Source of the DNA: Prasinococcaceae sp. CCMP 1430
Lineage: Eukaryota > Prasinodermophyta > Palmophyllophyceae > Prasinococcales > Prasinococcaceae
Assembly (NCBI GenBank): GCA_013416795.1
Contig: RQSC01000011.1
Span: 84,667-148,666, forward strand
Direction of reading: 5' to 3'
Length of the DNA stretch: 64,000 nt
A model generated the notes under the pieces. The model saw only the letters and a list, made by a program, of their open reading frames with translations. It made no database searches and was not told the DNA's origin. A program made the position numbers and the translations under genes. The stretch's first letter is position 1. Each line of letters opens with the position of its first letter. Of the stretch, positions 1 through 8,512 are shown piece by piece.

Positions 1-566
1 CCCGCGCGGCCGCGCAGCAGCCCGCCGCAGGACAAGGCGGCCCGCTCGCGGCCCACGCGCTGGAGCGGCGCCAGTGGCGCGAGTACCACGCCGCGCAGCT
101 GCAGGCGCAGGCGGAGCGGCAGCAGCGCGCGCAGTCGCCGGGCAAGCCTTCGGAGCCCTCCAGCCTCGAGGTGCGCAGCGGGCACTTCCGCGCGCCCGAG
201 GTGCTGCCGCACCCCGACGCCGAGGCGGCACACAACGTCGCGGTCGGGGCGCACCTCAGTGCGCTCCCAGGCCCGGCGCGAAAGTCGCCCGTGGCCAGCC
301 CGCCCGCCGCGTGCCACGCCACCGCCACCGCCCACGGCAGCGGCGGCGGCGGGGACGACGGCGAGCTGCTCTTCGGCGAATCGTTCGATGGCGCGCGCAC
401 GCCCCCGCAGCCGACGTCGCCGGCGCGATGCCCGCGCTCGCCGCTGCTCTCGGAGATCATGGCTGAGGACCGCGCGCGCGGGGGGCGGGGCGGACCTAAC
501 CCGAACCCATCCGCGCGCGTGTTGGGGGTTTGCGCGTTTTGGGCGGTCGATGCGGGTGTTAAGTGA
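1..566 (+). CDS. 3' end of an unknown protein, partial at left edge
   Basis: An open frame enters from the left edge in phase with codons at positions 3, 6 and so on, and stops at a TGA at 564-566. The visible 187 or so residues begin with a Gln/Ala/Arg-rich stretch (many QA and RQ steps, possibly helical). A low-complexity Ala/Gly/Pro tail with a short acidic patch (ELLFGESFDGARTPPQP) follows. No domain is recognised. The last 30 or so residues are compositionally odd and could be read-through of an intron or 3' UTR. The choice of frame rests on residue composition and on its being open to the edge, not on homology. Confidence 0.4.
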   Translation, partial: RAAAQQPAAGQGGPLAAHALERRQWREYHAAQLQAQAERQQRAQSPGKPSEPSSLEVRSGHFRAPEVLPHPDAEAAHNVAVGAHLSALPGPARKSPVASPPAACHATATAHGSGGGGDDGELLFGESFDGARTPPQPTSPARCPRSPLLSEIMAEDRARGGRGGPNPNPSARVLGVCAFWAVDAGVK

Positions 567-718
567 GGATACTTTCAAACCCTGATGCTCGGCGGTGCTG
601 CGGGAGCCCGCTTCCTCGCGGGGCGCGTGGCGCCCGGCGCCGCGGCGCGCGCGAGGCACGCGCGAGGGCCGAGGGGGGATGGGAGAGGAGGGGGTAGAGG
701 GGTCTTGGGGGATGAGGG

Positions 719-2050
719 ATGGGGGGCGCTGAGGACACCATCTCGAAGCTGGACGCGCTGCTGGCGGGCAGCTCCAACCCGCTTGAGCCGCTCAAGGCGT
801 CGCGGCCGCCCAAGGGTGAGCTCAATGAGGACGGCTCGGCCGCCGGCGGCGCCGCCGCCGGCGGCGGCGGCGGCGTGGGCCTGGAGTCGTGCGTGACGTC
901 CCCCGTCACCGCCTCGGCGATTCACCGCACGCCGTCGGCCGCAGACCTGCTCCGCAAGGTTGGCCCGGAGGACTTCGAGGTCCTCTGCGTGGTAGGCCAG
1001 GGCGCCTTCGGCAAGGTGTACCAGGTGTACCGCGCGATGACCGAGGAGGTCCTGGCCATGAAGGTCATGCGCAAGGACCGCATTCTGGGGAAGGACCACG
1101 CAGAGTACGTGCAGACGGAGAAGTCCATCCTGACGCGCATCAAGCACCCGTACGTGGTCGAGCTGCGCTACTCGTTCCAGACGCCGCAGAAGCTCTACCT
1201 GCTGCTGGAATTCGTCAACGGCGGCCACCTGTACTACCAGCTCATCCGCCAGGGCATCTTCTCCGAAAAGGTCGCGCAGCTCTACGCGGCGGAGCTGGTG
1301 CTCGCGCTGGAGCACCTGCACTCGCAGGGCATCGCCCACCGCGACCTCAAGCCGGAGAACATCCTGCTGGACGTCGACGGGCACATCAAACTCACGGACT
1401 TCGGGCTCGCCCGCACGATGGGTGACTCGACGCGCGAGACCAACTCGATGGTGGGGACGGTCGAGTACATGGCTCCGGAAATCCTGACGGCCAAGGGCCA
1501 CGGCAAGGCGGCCGACTGGTGGTCGCTGGGCGTCATCATCTGCGAGATGCTCACCAGCGAGGTGCCATTCAAGGCCAAGAGCAGGGCGCACCTGCAGAAG
1601 GCCATCGTGTCGTCAAAGCTCAAGCTGCCCGCATTCCTCAGCTCGCAGGCGCACTCGCTGCTCAAAGGGCTGCTCGCGAAAGACCCCGCCAATCGGCTGG
1701 GTGCCAAGGAGGGCGCCGCGGAGCTGCGGCGCCACGCCTTCTTCAAGGGCATCAACTGGCGCGCGCTCGAGGAGCGGCGCGTGCCCTCGCCCTTCAAACC
1801 CGAGGTGCAGTCGGAGCTCGGCCTGCGATGCACCAGCAACTTCGACGAGCAGTACACGTCGATGCCACCGCGCGACTCGCCCATCAGCTCTCCTGCGGAC
1901 GGCTTTGTCTTCGCCGAGGGTCAGAAGGACCCCTTCGAGGGCTTCAGCTACACGTGCCCCTCGGTGCTCACTCGCGTCGCCAGCACGGGCAAGTTCTCGC
2001 TCGGCGAAAGCTCCGACGACGGCAGCGCTGCCGCGGGCGTCGGCGCCTGA
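719..2050 (+). CDS. S6K: AGC-family protein kinase, plant S6K type
   Basis: 443 residues, single exon. The kinase domain spans about residues 86-342: glycine loop G93-x-G95-x-x-G98, ATP lysine K115, catalytic HRD 207-209, DFG 227-229 and APE 252-254. The T-loop NSMVGTVEYMAPE carries the PDK1-site serine at about 243. An AGC C-terminal extension follows and ends in a hydrophobic motif PFEGFSY (405-411), with S410 the expected TOR-dependent site. The T-loop (NSM-x-GT-x-EYMAPE) and the FEGFSY motif resemble plant S6K1/2 (ATPK) rather than PKA, PKC or Akt, and there is no PH or C2 domain. By family it would phosphorylate ribosomal protein S6 and other translation targets downstream of TOR. The first 80 residues are Gly/Ala-rich linker. 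An AAACCCT motif lies 136 nt upstream of the ATG. Confidence 0.88.
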   Translation: MGGAEDTISKLDALLAGSSNPLEPLKASRPPKGELNEDGSAAGGAAAGGGGGVGLESCVTSPVTASAIHRTPSAADLLRKVGPEDFEVLCVVGQGAFGKVYQVYRAMTEEVLAMKVMRKDRILGKDHAEYVQTEKSILTRIKHPYVVELRYSFQTPQKLYLLLEFVNGGHLYYQLIRQGIFSEKVAQLYAAELVLALEHLHSQGIAHRDLKPENILLDVDGHIKLTDFGLARTMGDSTRETNSMVGTVEYMAPEILTAKGHGKAADWWSLGVIICEMLTSEVPFKAKSRAHLQKAIVSSKLKLPAFLSSQAHSLLKGLLAKDPANRLGAKEGAAELRRHAFFKGINWRALEERRVPSPFKPEVQSELGLRCTSNFDEQYTSMPPRDSPISSPADGFVFAEGQKDPFEGFSYTCPSVLTRVASTGKFSLGESSDDGSAAAGVGA

Positions 2051-2374
2051 GCAGCGGCGCTCGGGGGCGGCGCTACTGAGCTGGGCCAGTCCCGTGTATT
2101 TTGAAACTTTGTGACAGATTTCCCTTGCTCGAGCGTCTCACAGCGCGCGAGCACGCGGGCGCGTCGACGAGCCCGCGCGGGGGGCCCGCAGGCGCCCTGG
2201 GGCGCGCGAACGTGCCACACGGTACCCGCAGCGCAACGGCCGGGGCGAGGTCCATTCATCCCAGCAAGGCCGCCCGTGTCCTTCGCTGCCGCCCCCATCC
2301 GTGTCTCTGCACACCCCTTCCTTCCCAGCTCCTGTCTCTCCACCCGCGCTGCTGCGCGCCCTCGCGCGCTGGCG

Positions 2375-3225
2375 ATGTTCGTGGACGCGCTTGCGGACAC
2401 GCTGTACGCGGACGCGGACGCGCGCGTCGAGCTGTTACAGGCGCTCGCGGCCGCAGGGCTCAGCGATGAAGACCTGCGCGCCGTCTTTGCGAGCGCGCTG
2501 CGTAGGTGGGCGCCCACCGCCGACGCGAGCGAGGGCGGCGAGGCCGACCGTGATGTCGCGGTGCTCGACGGAAGGGACATGCGCCTGCGCGCGATGGCGT
2601 GGGCGGATGTGCGAGTTGATGACGCAAAGAGACTCTCGACGGCCGCGCGCGCGGCGTTGTCCGCGTCGGGCTCCGTCACTGGCGTCGACGGCCGCGGCAT
2701 GCAGTGGGTGGAGGTGGGCGCAGGCTCGGGCTTTGTCGCGTGGTTGCTCGAGAAGTACTCCGACGGCGAAGGCGGAGACCGCGTGCGCGCATACGACAGC
2801 ATGGAGGTGAGAGCGCGCGCAGCCAGCGCCGCTCCTTCGCCACGCGCAGGCGTTCGCAGTGCCCGGCACTGACCCGAGCCTGCGCGCAGGGCCACACGTA
2901 CGTCTCCGCGTGGTCGCGCCATCAGTGGCCATGGAGTACGGCCGTGCGGCGCGTGGCAGACGCCGAAATGGCCGAAGAACTGCGATCGTGTGAAGCCGAC
3001 GCGCTGCTGCTGGTATGGCCCGAGGGGGACAGCCCGATGGCAGCCGACACGCTCGCGCGCTTCGGTGGCACTGTGCTGGCCTACATCGGCGAGGACGAGG
3101 GAGGCGAGACGGCCGACGCGTCGTTCTTCGCGGTGGTGGCAGCCGGCTGGGACGAGGTCGAATCGTGGGAAATAGAGGGCACTCCGGGGACGCACGCGCG
3201 AGTGTACGCGCGGCGCAGGGGCTGA
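2375..3225 (+). CDS. SAM-dependent methyltransferase-like protein, two exons
   Basis: Exons 2375-2806 and 2890-3225 join across an 83-nt phase-0 intron (GTGAGA...GCGCAG) to give 282 codons minus introns, about 255 residues. The middle holds a Rossmann motif I, WVEVGAGSGFVAWLLE (E113-V-G-A-G-S-G119), then an acidic strand end RAYDS just before the splice junction. After the junction come a DALLLVWPEGDSPMA segment and a GGTVLAYIGE strand, as in a class I methyltransferase core. This arrangement recalls small uncharacterised eukaryotic and bacterial methyltransferase-like proteins with an LVWP motif; the substrate is unknown. The start was chosen as the first Met (MFVDALADTLYAD) of the helical N-terminal part. 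The upstream in-frame sequence is low-complexity and probably 5' UTR. Confidence 0.6.
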
Positions 3226-3400
3226 GGCGCGGGGCGGTCTCGGCGCCTTTCGCGCCCTTGCTAATAATACAAGTCCAATCGCCACAAAGTGTACACGGTG
3301 ATGACGCGCACTGTACAGGTGCACGGCCCGGCCGCGATTACAGGTCGTGCGAGCGCGTCGCCGCGCCAGCCCGCCTCCTTCGCACAGCGCCCGTAGGAGC

Positions 3401-5005
3401 CTACCCGATCTCCGTGGTGATGGGATACATCACGTCGCGCTTGTGATACAGTCGGCGCGTGAGACGTTCCTGGATGGGCGGCTGGGGTGGCCGGGAGCGC
3501 GCCGCGTCGACGCCGTCCGGCAAGAGCTCGAATACATCTTGCGCGTGCTTCTCGCTTGGGTTCAGGGGCGCGCCGCCGGGGCCCTTCTCGCACCAGACGC
3601 GCTGCGCGTGCGGGTCGTGCTGTCTCTCGTACGCCATCGCGCAGGCGTCCTTCGCCTGCCGCCACGCCGCGGCGCGCACGGCGAGCAGGCGCGCGTTGAA
3701 CTCATTTTGCATGTGCGCCAGCGGGAGCTCGTTCGGCCCGTAGACGAAGGGGTCCTCGATCTCCCTCGCGCTCTCGTTCATAATCCAGTACGCGAACACT
3801 GCCAGGAAGCTGAGCACCGCTGCGAGCGGCCCCGACCTGCACCTGCTCTCGATGAGCAGCGGCACGAGCAGCGTGTACAGCACGAGAAGAATGGACACAG
3901 AGACGGCCATCGGGTACGCGAAGGGCACGTCGGCGATCTTCTTGGCGTTGTTGAAGCCCAGGTTGCCGTCGGAGAGGAACTGCGGGATGCGCGACACGAT
4001 GGGCGGCGAGCACGTGCCCAGCCCGCAACGTGTGTCACGCTGGCGCGCCTGCCACGCTGACTCGAGTAACACGCGTGCAGCGGTCACGCCGTCGGGCGTG
4101 CTGCCGCGCCTGCCCAACGCGCGCCGCTCGGAGGCGCTCAGGGGGCCGAGGACCGCCATCTGGCGCGCCGCGTTGTGCGCGCGCGTCACGCGATTGCTGT
4201 ACGGCCCAAAGATCAGCTGGCGAATTTGGCCCTCGCACGAGGTGGGCGAGCAGCACCTCCTGAGGTAGCCCTCACCCTCTGCGTCGCTGTCGCTCTCCTC
4301 GTCCCACCCCTCCCCATGGCCGTCCCCTACCGGGATGCCGCTCAAAGCGCCATCGGCGACGCCGGCGGGCGCATGCACCGTGCCGGCGCTGTCCCCGTTG
4401 CCGTTGCCATCGCCGTCGCTATCGCCGGTCCTCGCTGCCGCCGGCACGCTAGCGGCTCGCCAGCCCCACATTTCCCCGGACGCGGCGGCGCTCATGTTCA
4501 CGCAGCGTATGTTGCGCCCGCCGGCGTCGTCCCTGCGCAAGTAGAGCAGCGCCGACGCGCTCAGCAGGCTCGCCGCGTGGCACACGCGGTCGTGGAAGGC
4601 CGCCATGCGGCGCAGGCACTCGAGGGCGTCCGCGCGTACGACTTCGTCGTCGTCGCCCCCGAGGGGCGCCACCTGCAGGCCGGCCGCGTCGAGCGTCATG
4701 GCTTCGAGCGCCGCGTCCATCCACTTGGCCTGCATCTGCTGCAGCGCGGCGCGCCCCTCCGCGTAGCGCGCGAGGCTCTGGTTGGAGCGGAAGACGATGA
4801 CGAAGCCCACGACGAAGGCGAACACCTGGAAGATGTACGGGTGCACCACCTGCTCCTCCAGCCACTCCTGCACGCCGCCTATCGAGTTGAGAATGATGCT
4901 TATGACCGCCGCGAGCAGGCCGTACGGCAGCGCGCGCCACACGGGCGAGCCGTGCAGCCGCGCGAGCAGCCCGATCCCGGTGAGCTGCTTGCTGTAGATG
5001 ATCAT
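3401..5005 (-). CDS. bestrophin-like anion channel family protein
   Basis: 534 residues from the Met of MIIYSKQLTGIGLL; an in-frame extension to 5305 is Arg-rich and probably untranslated. Features of the bestrophin/UPF0187 family are visible. TM1 lies at about 27-43 and TM2 at about 56-73, the latter ending in FRSNQSLARYAEGR, which matches the family FRTNxSYxRWxEGR motif. Two later hydrophobic segments follow (PFAYPMAVSVSILLVLYTLL and the AAVLSFLAVFAYWIMNE stretch), the second leading into the hallmark EIEDPFVYGPNELPL. These proteins form pentameric chloride or bicarbonate channels; in algae and plants members sit in thylakoid or other membranes. About 150 residues of acidic, Gly/Asp-rich sequence are inserted in the central cytoplasmic part, making it longer than typical plant homologues. 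It converges on the methyltransferase-like gene. No intron is needed. Confidence 0.82.
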   Translation of the reverse strand: MIIYSKQLTGIGLLARLHGSPVWRALPYGLLAAVISIILNSIGGVQEWLEEQVVHPYIFQVFAFVVGFVIVFRSNQSLARYAEGRAALQQMQAKWMDAALEAMTLDAAGLQVAPLGGDDDEVVRADALECLRRMAAFHDRVCHAASLLSASALLYLRRDDAGGRNIRCVNMSAAASGEMWGWRAASVPAAARTGDSDGDGNGNGDSAGTVHAPAGVADGALSGIPVGDGHGEGWDEESDSDAEGEGYLRRCCSPTSCEGQIRQLIFGPYSNRVTRAHNAARQMAVLGPLSASERRALGRRGSTPDGVTAARVLLESAWQARQRDTRCGLGTCSPPIVSRIPQFLSDGNLGFNNAKKIADVPFAYPMAVSVSILLVLYTLLVPLLIESRCRSGPLAAVLSFLAVFAYWIMNESAREIEDPFVYGPNELPLAHMQNEFNARLLAVRAAAWRQAKDACAMAYERQHDPHAQRVWCEKGPGGAPLNPSEKHAQDVFELLPDGVDAARSRPPQPPIQERLTRRLYHKRDVMYPITTEIG

Positions 5006-5271
5006 GTCGCCCGCGTCGCGGCGGCGAGGCCGCGCCTGGTGCTGCCCACGTGACCTGCGTGGGCGCGTGCCCAATAATAATGACAGCCACTGTGACACTG
5101 GCGCGCGGACGGCGCGCCGCGCGGCCGTGGCGCGCGCGCCCAGGCGGGTGTGGTTCTCTGCTACAAAATTTATGTGTACAGCGCGCGCTCGGCGACGTGC
5201 GCGAGCATCATGCGGGCTGGTGCGACCGCGTGCGTGCGCGCATGGCTGCGAGTCCGCGAGCAACGCGCGGG

Positions 5272-6309
5272 TCATTGCGCGCAGCCGACGTGGATGAGCG
5301 AGCACAGATCGTCGTCCTGGAGCCCCCCGACGTCCTCGCCGCTCCGCACGAACTCGCCGAAGTTGGCGTGCGCGTCGTTGAGCATAAGCTCCAGGCAGAA
5401 GAGAGGCTCGGCCGCTCCAGCGTCAATGCCGTGAAGGCGCCCGGGCGGCATGATCACCAGGTCGCCAGGGGCGACGGCAACGCGCTCGGAGCCTTCGCAG
5501 TACGCCTCGCCGTCGCCCTTGAGGATGAAAAAGAGCTCGTGCGACTTGGCGTGCATGTGCGGTGGTGTGCGGTGACCTGGCTGGAAGATCTCGAGCGCGA
5601 ACGTGAACGGCAACTCCTGTGTAGAGCCGTCATACACGAGCGCAATTCGGTTCCTGTCGCCGTTGGGGGGCTTGAACGACACGAGCTCTGCGAGGCCGCG
5701 CTTGAGCAGCGCGGCCTCGCCGCTCGCCGTGCCTCCCCCGGCCCCGTCGTCACCCGCCTCGTCGTCACCCTGACTGTCCACGTCATCGTCCGCGTCAATG
5801 CCCAGCAGGAGGCGGACGTCCGCTTCTGTGAGCTCGCCCACGCGCTCCTTTTGCGCCCAACCGGTCGCGTACTCGCGCGCCTCGGTGAGGCCTCCCGCGC
5901 CCGCGGGCAGCACGATCGCGAGCGTCGCAATGGAGCCTACCTCAGCATCCGGTCGAATGACGTGCGCGGCGCCTGGCGGGAAGAGCACCGAGTCTCCCGG
6001 CTGCAGCGGCGAGAGCGTGGGGTCGTCGCAAGGCGCCTGGTCGTCGGCATCCAGCCCGCCCCTGCAGGCGACCGCCGTGCCGTGGCCAGCAAGCACGTAG
6101 TGGAGCGAGTACGCCTCCGCGTGCGTGATGGGCACGCGCGCAGGTCCGTGCAGCTCGACGGTTGCGGCGAGGGGCGGGGTCGTCCCGCCTTGGCCCGACC
6201 CCACGTCTTCTACCCCGCCATCCTCGCCACCGGGCGCGGCGAGCACCGCGCCGAAGCCCGCCCTCTGCCGCCGTCGCACGGCCGCCCCGCACAGCCGGCT
6301 GTACGTCAT
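5272..6309 (-). CDS. bicupin-domain protein
   Basis: 345 residues from the Met of MTYSRLCGAAVRRRQ. Two cupin folds are visible. The N-terminal one (about 50-135) has THAEAYSLHYVLAGHG and GDSVLFPPGAAHVI, with incomplete metal ligands. The C-terminal one (about 235-312) has the full pattern GHRTPPHMHAKSHELFFILKG...GDLVIMPPGRLHGI, giving H-x-H, Glu and a distal His for one metal. An acidic Asp/Gly linker (about 171-198) separates them. The cupin superfamily is functionally broad (dioxygenases, isomerases, seed globulin-like binders), so no reaction is assigned. It starts only 81 bp from the divergent AFG1-like gene, so the two probably share a promoter region. The gene stop lies 266 bp from the bestrophin start on the same strand. 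Confidence 0.68.
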   Translation of the reverse strand: MTYSRLCGAAVRRRQRAGFGAVLAAPGGEDGGVEDVGSGQGGTTPPLAATVELHGPARVPITHAEAYSLHYVLAGHGTAVACRGGLDADDQAPCDDPTLSPLQPGDSVLFPPGAAHVIRPDAEVGSIATLAIVLPAGAGGLTEAREYATGWAQKERVGELTEADVRLLLGIDADDDVDSQGDDEAGDDGAGGGTASGEAALLKRGLAELVSFKPPNGDRNRIALVYDGSTQELPFTFALEIFQPGHRTPPHMHAKSHELFFILKGDGEAYCEGSERVAVAPGDLVIMPPGRLHGIDAGAAEPLFCLELMLNDAHANFGEFVRSGEDVGGLQDDDLCSLIHVGCAQ

Positions 6310-6390
6310 CGCCTCGCCGCCCCCGCCAGCGCAGCCAGTCACCGCAGCACCACCGGCCGCAATGCCCACACAACCAGCTCCGATAGCGCC
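6310..6390. promoter_or_regulatory. compact bidirectional promoter between bicupin and AFG1-like genes
   Basis: Only 81 bp separate the two proposed start codons, which point away from each other. The segment is GC-rich (Pro/Ala-like CCG and GCA steps) with no TATA-like element. Both 5' UTRs and the core promoter must lie here or overlap coding sequence, unless one start codon is really further downstream. This is inferred from gene orientation only. Confidence 0.4.
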
Positions 6391-8341
6391 ATGGTGGGCC
6401 CCGCAGCAGAACCTAGAGCTAGGCCGCGCGCCGCCCGCGCCTCGGTCTCGGCTTCTGCCGAAGCTGCAACGCGAGTCACGGCGCGTTCGGCGGATGCCGC
6501 CGAAGGAGCGCGCTCTGCGGCATGGGGAGCGGTGACGGCGCTCGGTGGCGTGCGCGCGAGGGCCGCGCACGCGCTCGGCAGCGGCTCGCGCGGCGTAGCA
6601 CGGAGTGCGGCGCTGAGGCCGTTCGCTTCTGCCGCGGCCGCCAGCGGCGGCATCACGACGGCCGCGCATGGCCCGATTCCGGGCTCGCCGCAGGCGGAGT
6701 ACGATCGCCGCATCACCGATGGTACCATCGAGGGCGGCGACGCCGAACAGGCGCGCACGGTTCGCGCGCTCGAGGACCTCTGGGAGCGCATGGAGGGGGC
6801 CGTGCCCGGCTGGGGAGCCGTGCAGGCAGGCAGCGCGGACGACGGCGGCAGCGCTGGTGGTGGCGGCGGCGGCGGCGGGGCAGGGACCGCGGGCGAGGGC
6901 GAGGGTGGTGGGGATGGCGCGGCAGAGCATGCGTCCAACTCCCCTGGGCGCGCGCTTGTGCAGGAGGAGGCTCGCCCTGTGTCCATGTGGGAATCGCTCT
7001 TTAGCGGTGGCGGCGGCGCGGGCGCCGGGGGCGAAAGCTCGCTCTTCGGCAGCGGCGGCGCACATGTGCGCGGTCTGTACCTCTGGTCGCGGTCGCCCGG
7101 CACCGGCAAGACCATGCTGATGGACATGTTCTTTGACGCCGTGCCGCTGGCCGCCAAGCGCCGCGTGCACTTCCATGACTTCATGCTGGACGTGCACGGG
7201 CGCACGCACCGTGTGGGTTCTGTTGCCGACCCGCTCGCGACCGTTGCTGACGGGCTCGCCGCCGAGGCTAGGCTACTGTGCCTTGACGAGCTCATGGTTA
7301 CCGATGTTGCTGATGCAATGATGATAGGCCGGCTGTTCGACGCGCTGTGGGCGCGCGGTGTGGTGGTGGTAGGCACCTCAAACCGCCACCCCACCGAGCT
7401 CTACGAGAATGGCTTGCAGCGCGAGCTCTTCATGCCCTTCATCGACGCGGTGCAGGAGCGCTGCGTGGTGCACGAGATCGCCAGTGGTACCGATTATCGC
7501 CACCGCGCGACGCTTTCTAGCGCGTCGACGTACTTTGTCGGCGAAGATGAGCACGAGCGCCTGAAGGAGCGCGTGAGACTTACGTCGGGGGAGCCGTGTG
7601 TGCTTGAGCCCGACGAGGTTGCCGTGCAAATGGGAAGGACGATCAAAGTCCCGCGGGCGGCTAAGCTCAATCGAGCGGCGCTCTTCCGCTACGACGAGCT
7701 CTGCGGCGAGCCCGTGGGCGCGGCTGACTTCCTTGGTCTGCTCAAAGCGTACCCCACGCTGGCGCTGAGCGGTGTGCCGATATTTGACGCTGGCAACAAG
7801 CATACCGCCTACCGCTTCGTCACGCTGGTTGACGTCGCGTACGACCAGCGCGCCAAGCTGCTCATTGGCGCTGCGGGCACACCCCTTGAGCTGTTTGAGA
7901 ACGTTGTCACGGTGAGCCAAGCGCGGCGTCCGTCGTATCCTGCCCCCCTCGTCCCGTTCGCGTCGCTCCCCTCTGTCTGGTCAGCGCGCGCACACACACA
8001 TACACACGTGCTGACGTCGCGTACGCACAGGTGAAGGAGGCCAGGGAGACTGCGACGTCGGGTGAGACGCCGAACCCCTACCAAGGTGCGCGCGACAGCG
8101 CTCCTCTCGCTCGCGAGCGTCGCGTCAGATTGGCAGCACATGCCGATGATGCTGAACGCGGCTGACTCTCGTCTCCTCGCCGCGCCCTGCAGTCGTCGAC
8201 GACAACCTGGGCTTCGCCAAGGAGCGGACCATCAGCCGCCTCACCGAGATGCAGACCAAGGAGTACATCCTCACGACCAAAGCCATGGCGCACGAGCACC
8301 TCAAGGAGACAAGGGAAACAAAGCGGAGGAGGGCCATTTGA
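6391..8341 (+). CDS. AFG1: AFG1/LACE1-like mitochondrial AAA+ ATPase
   Basis: Three exons: 6391-7911, 8031 to 8061 (or 8085), and 8193-8341. Intron 1 is phase 0 (GTGAGC...GCACAG). Intron 2 is phase 1 with two equally compatible donors, GTGAGA at 8062 and GTGCGC at 8086. The N-terminus is rich in Ala, Arg and Ser without acids, as in a mitochondrial presequence. The ATPase part shows the GLYLW strand, the Walker A variant SRSPGTGKT (Lys at residue 240), HFHDFMLDVHGRTH, Walker B LLCLDELMVTDVADAMM and the sensor region VVVGTSNRHPTELYENG. The C-terminal exon gives DNLGFAKERTISRLTEM, a conserved AFG1 tail. Homologues in mitochondria help clear or degrade membrane-complex subunits. The first Gly of the usual P-loop (GGVGTGKT) is replaced by Ser-Arg-Ser. 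Confidence 0.85.
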
Positions 8342-8512
8342 TGCCCTCGTGGGCTGCGTGCGCTCACGCCTCTCTCTCCTGTATGCAATGTAATATTCAT
8401 CCCTGCCATTCCGCGCACGCGCGCCGGTGGCGCGAGCACCGCTGGCTTTCTCGAGCGCCTACAGCGCGCGTGCACTGCTTGCACTGTGGTCCGAAGGCAC
8501 GTTACAACCAGA

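Noticed and set aside
6339..7394. 351-codon minus-strand frame across AFG1
   Set aside because: Ser/Ala/Pro-rich antisense shadow. The + strand AAA+ motifs identify the coding strand.
5050..8034. A 994-codon + strand frame covering the bicupin gene and AFG1
   Set aside because: Only the part from 6391 on is AFG1. The upstream portion is the antisense shadow of the bicupin gene, kept open by high GC content.
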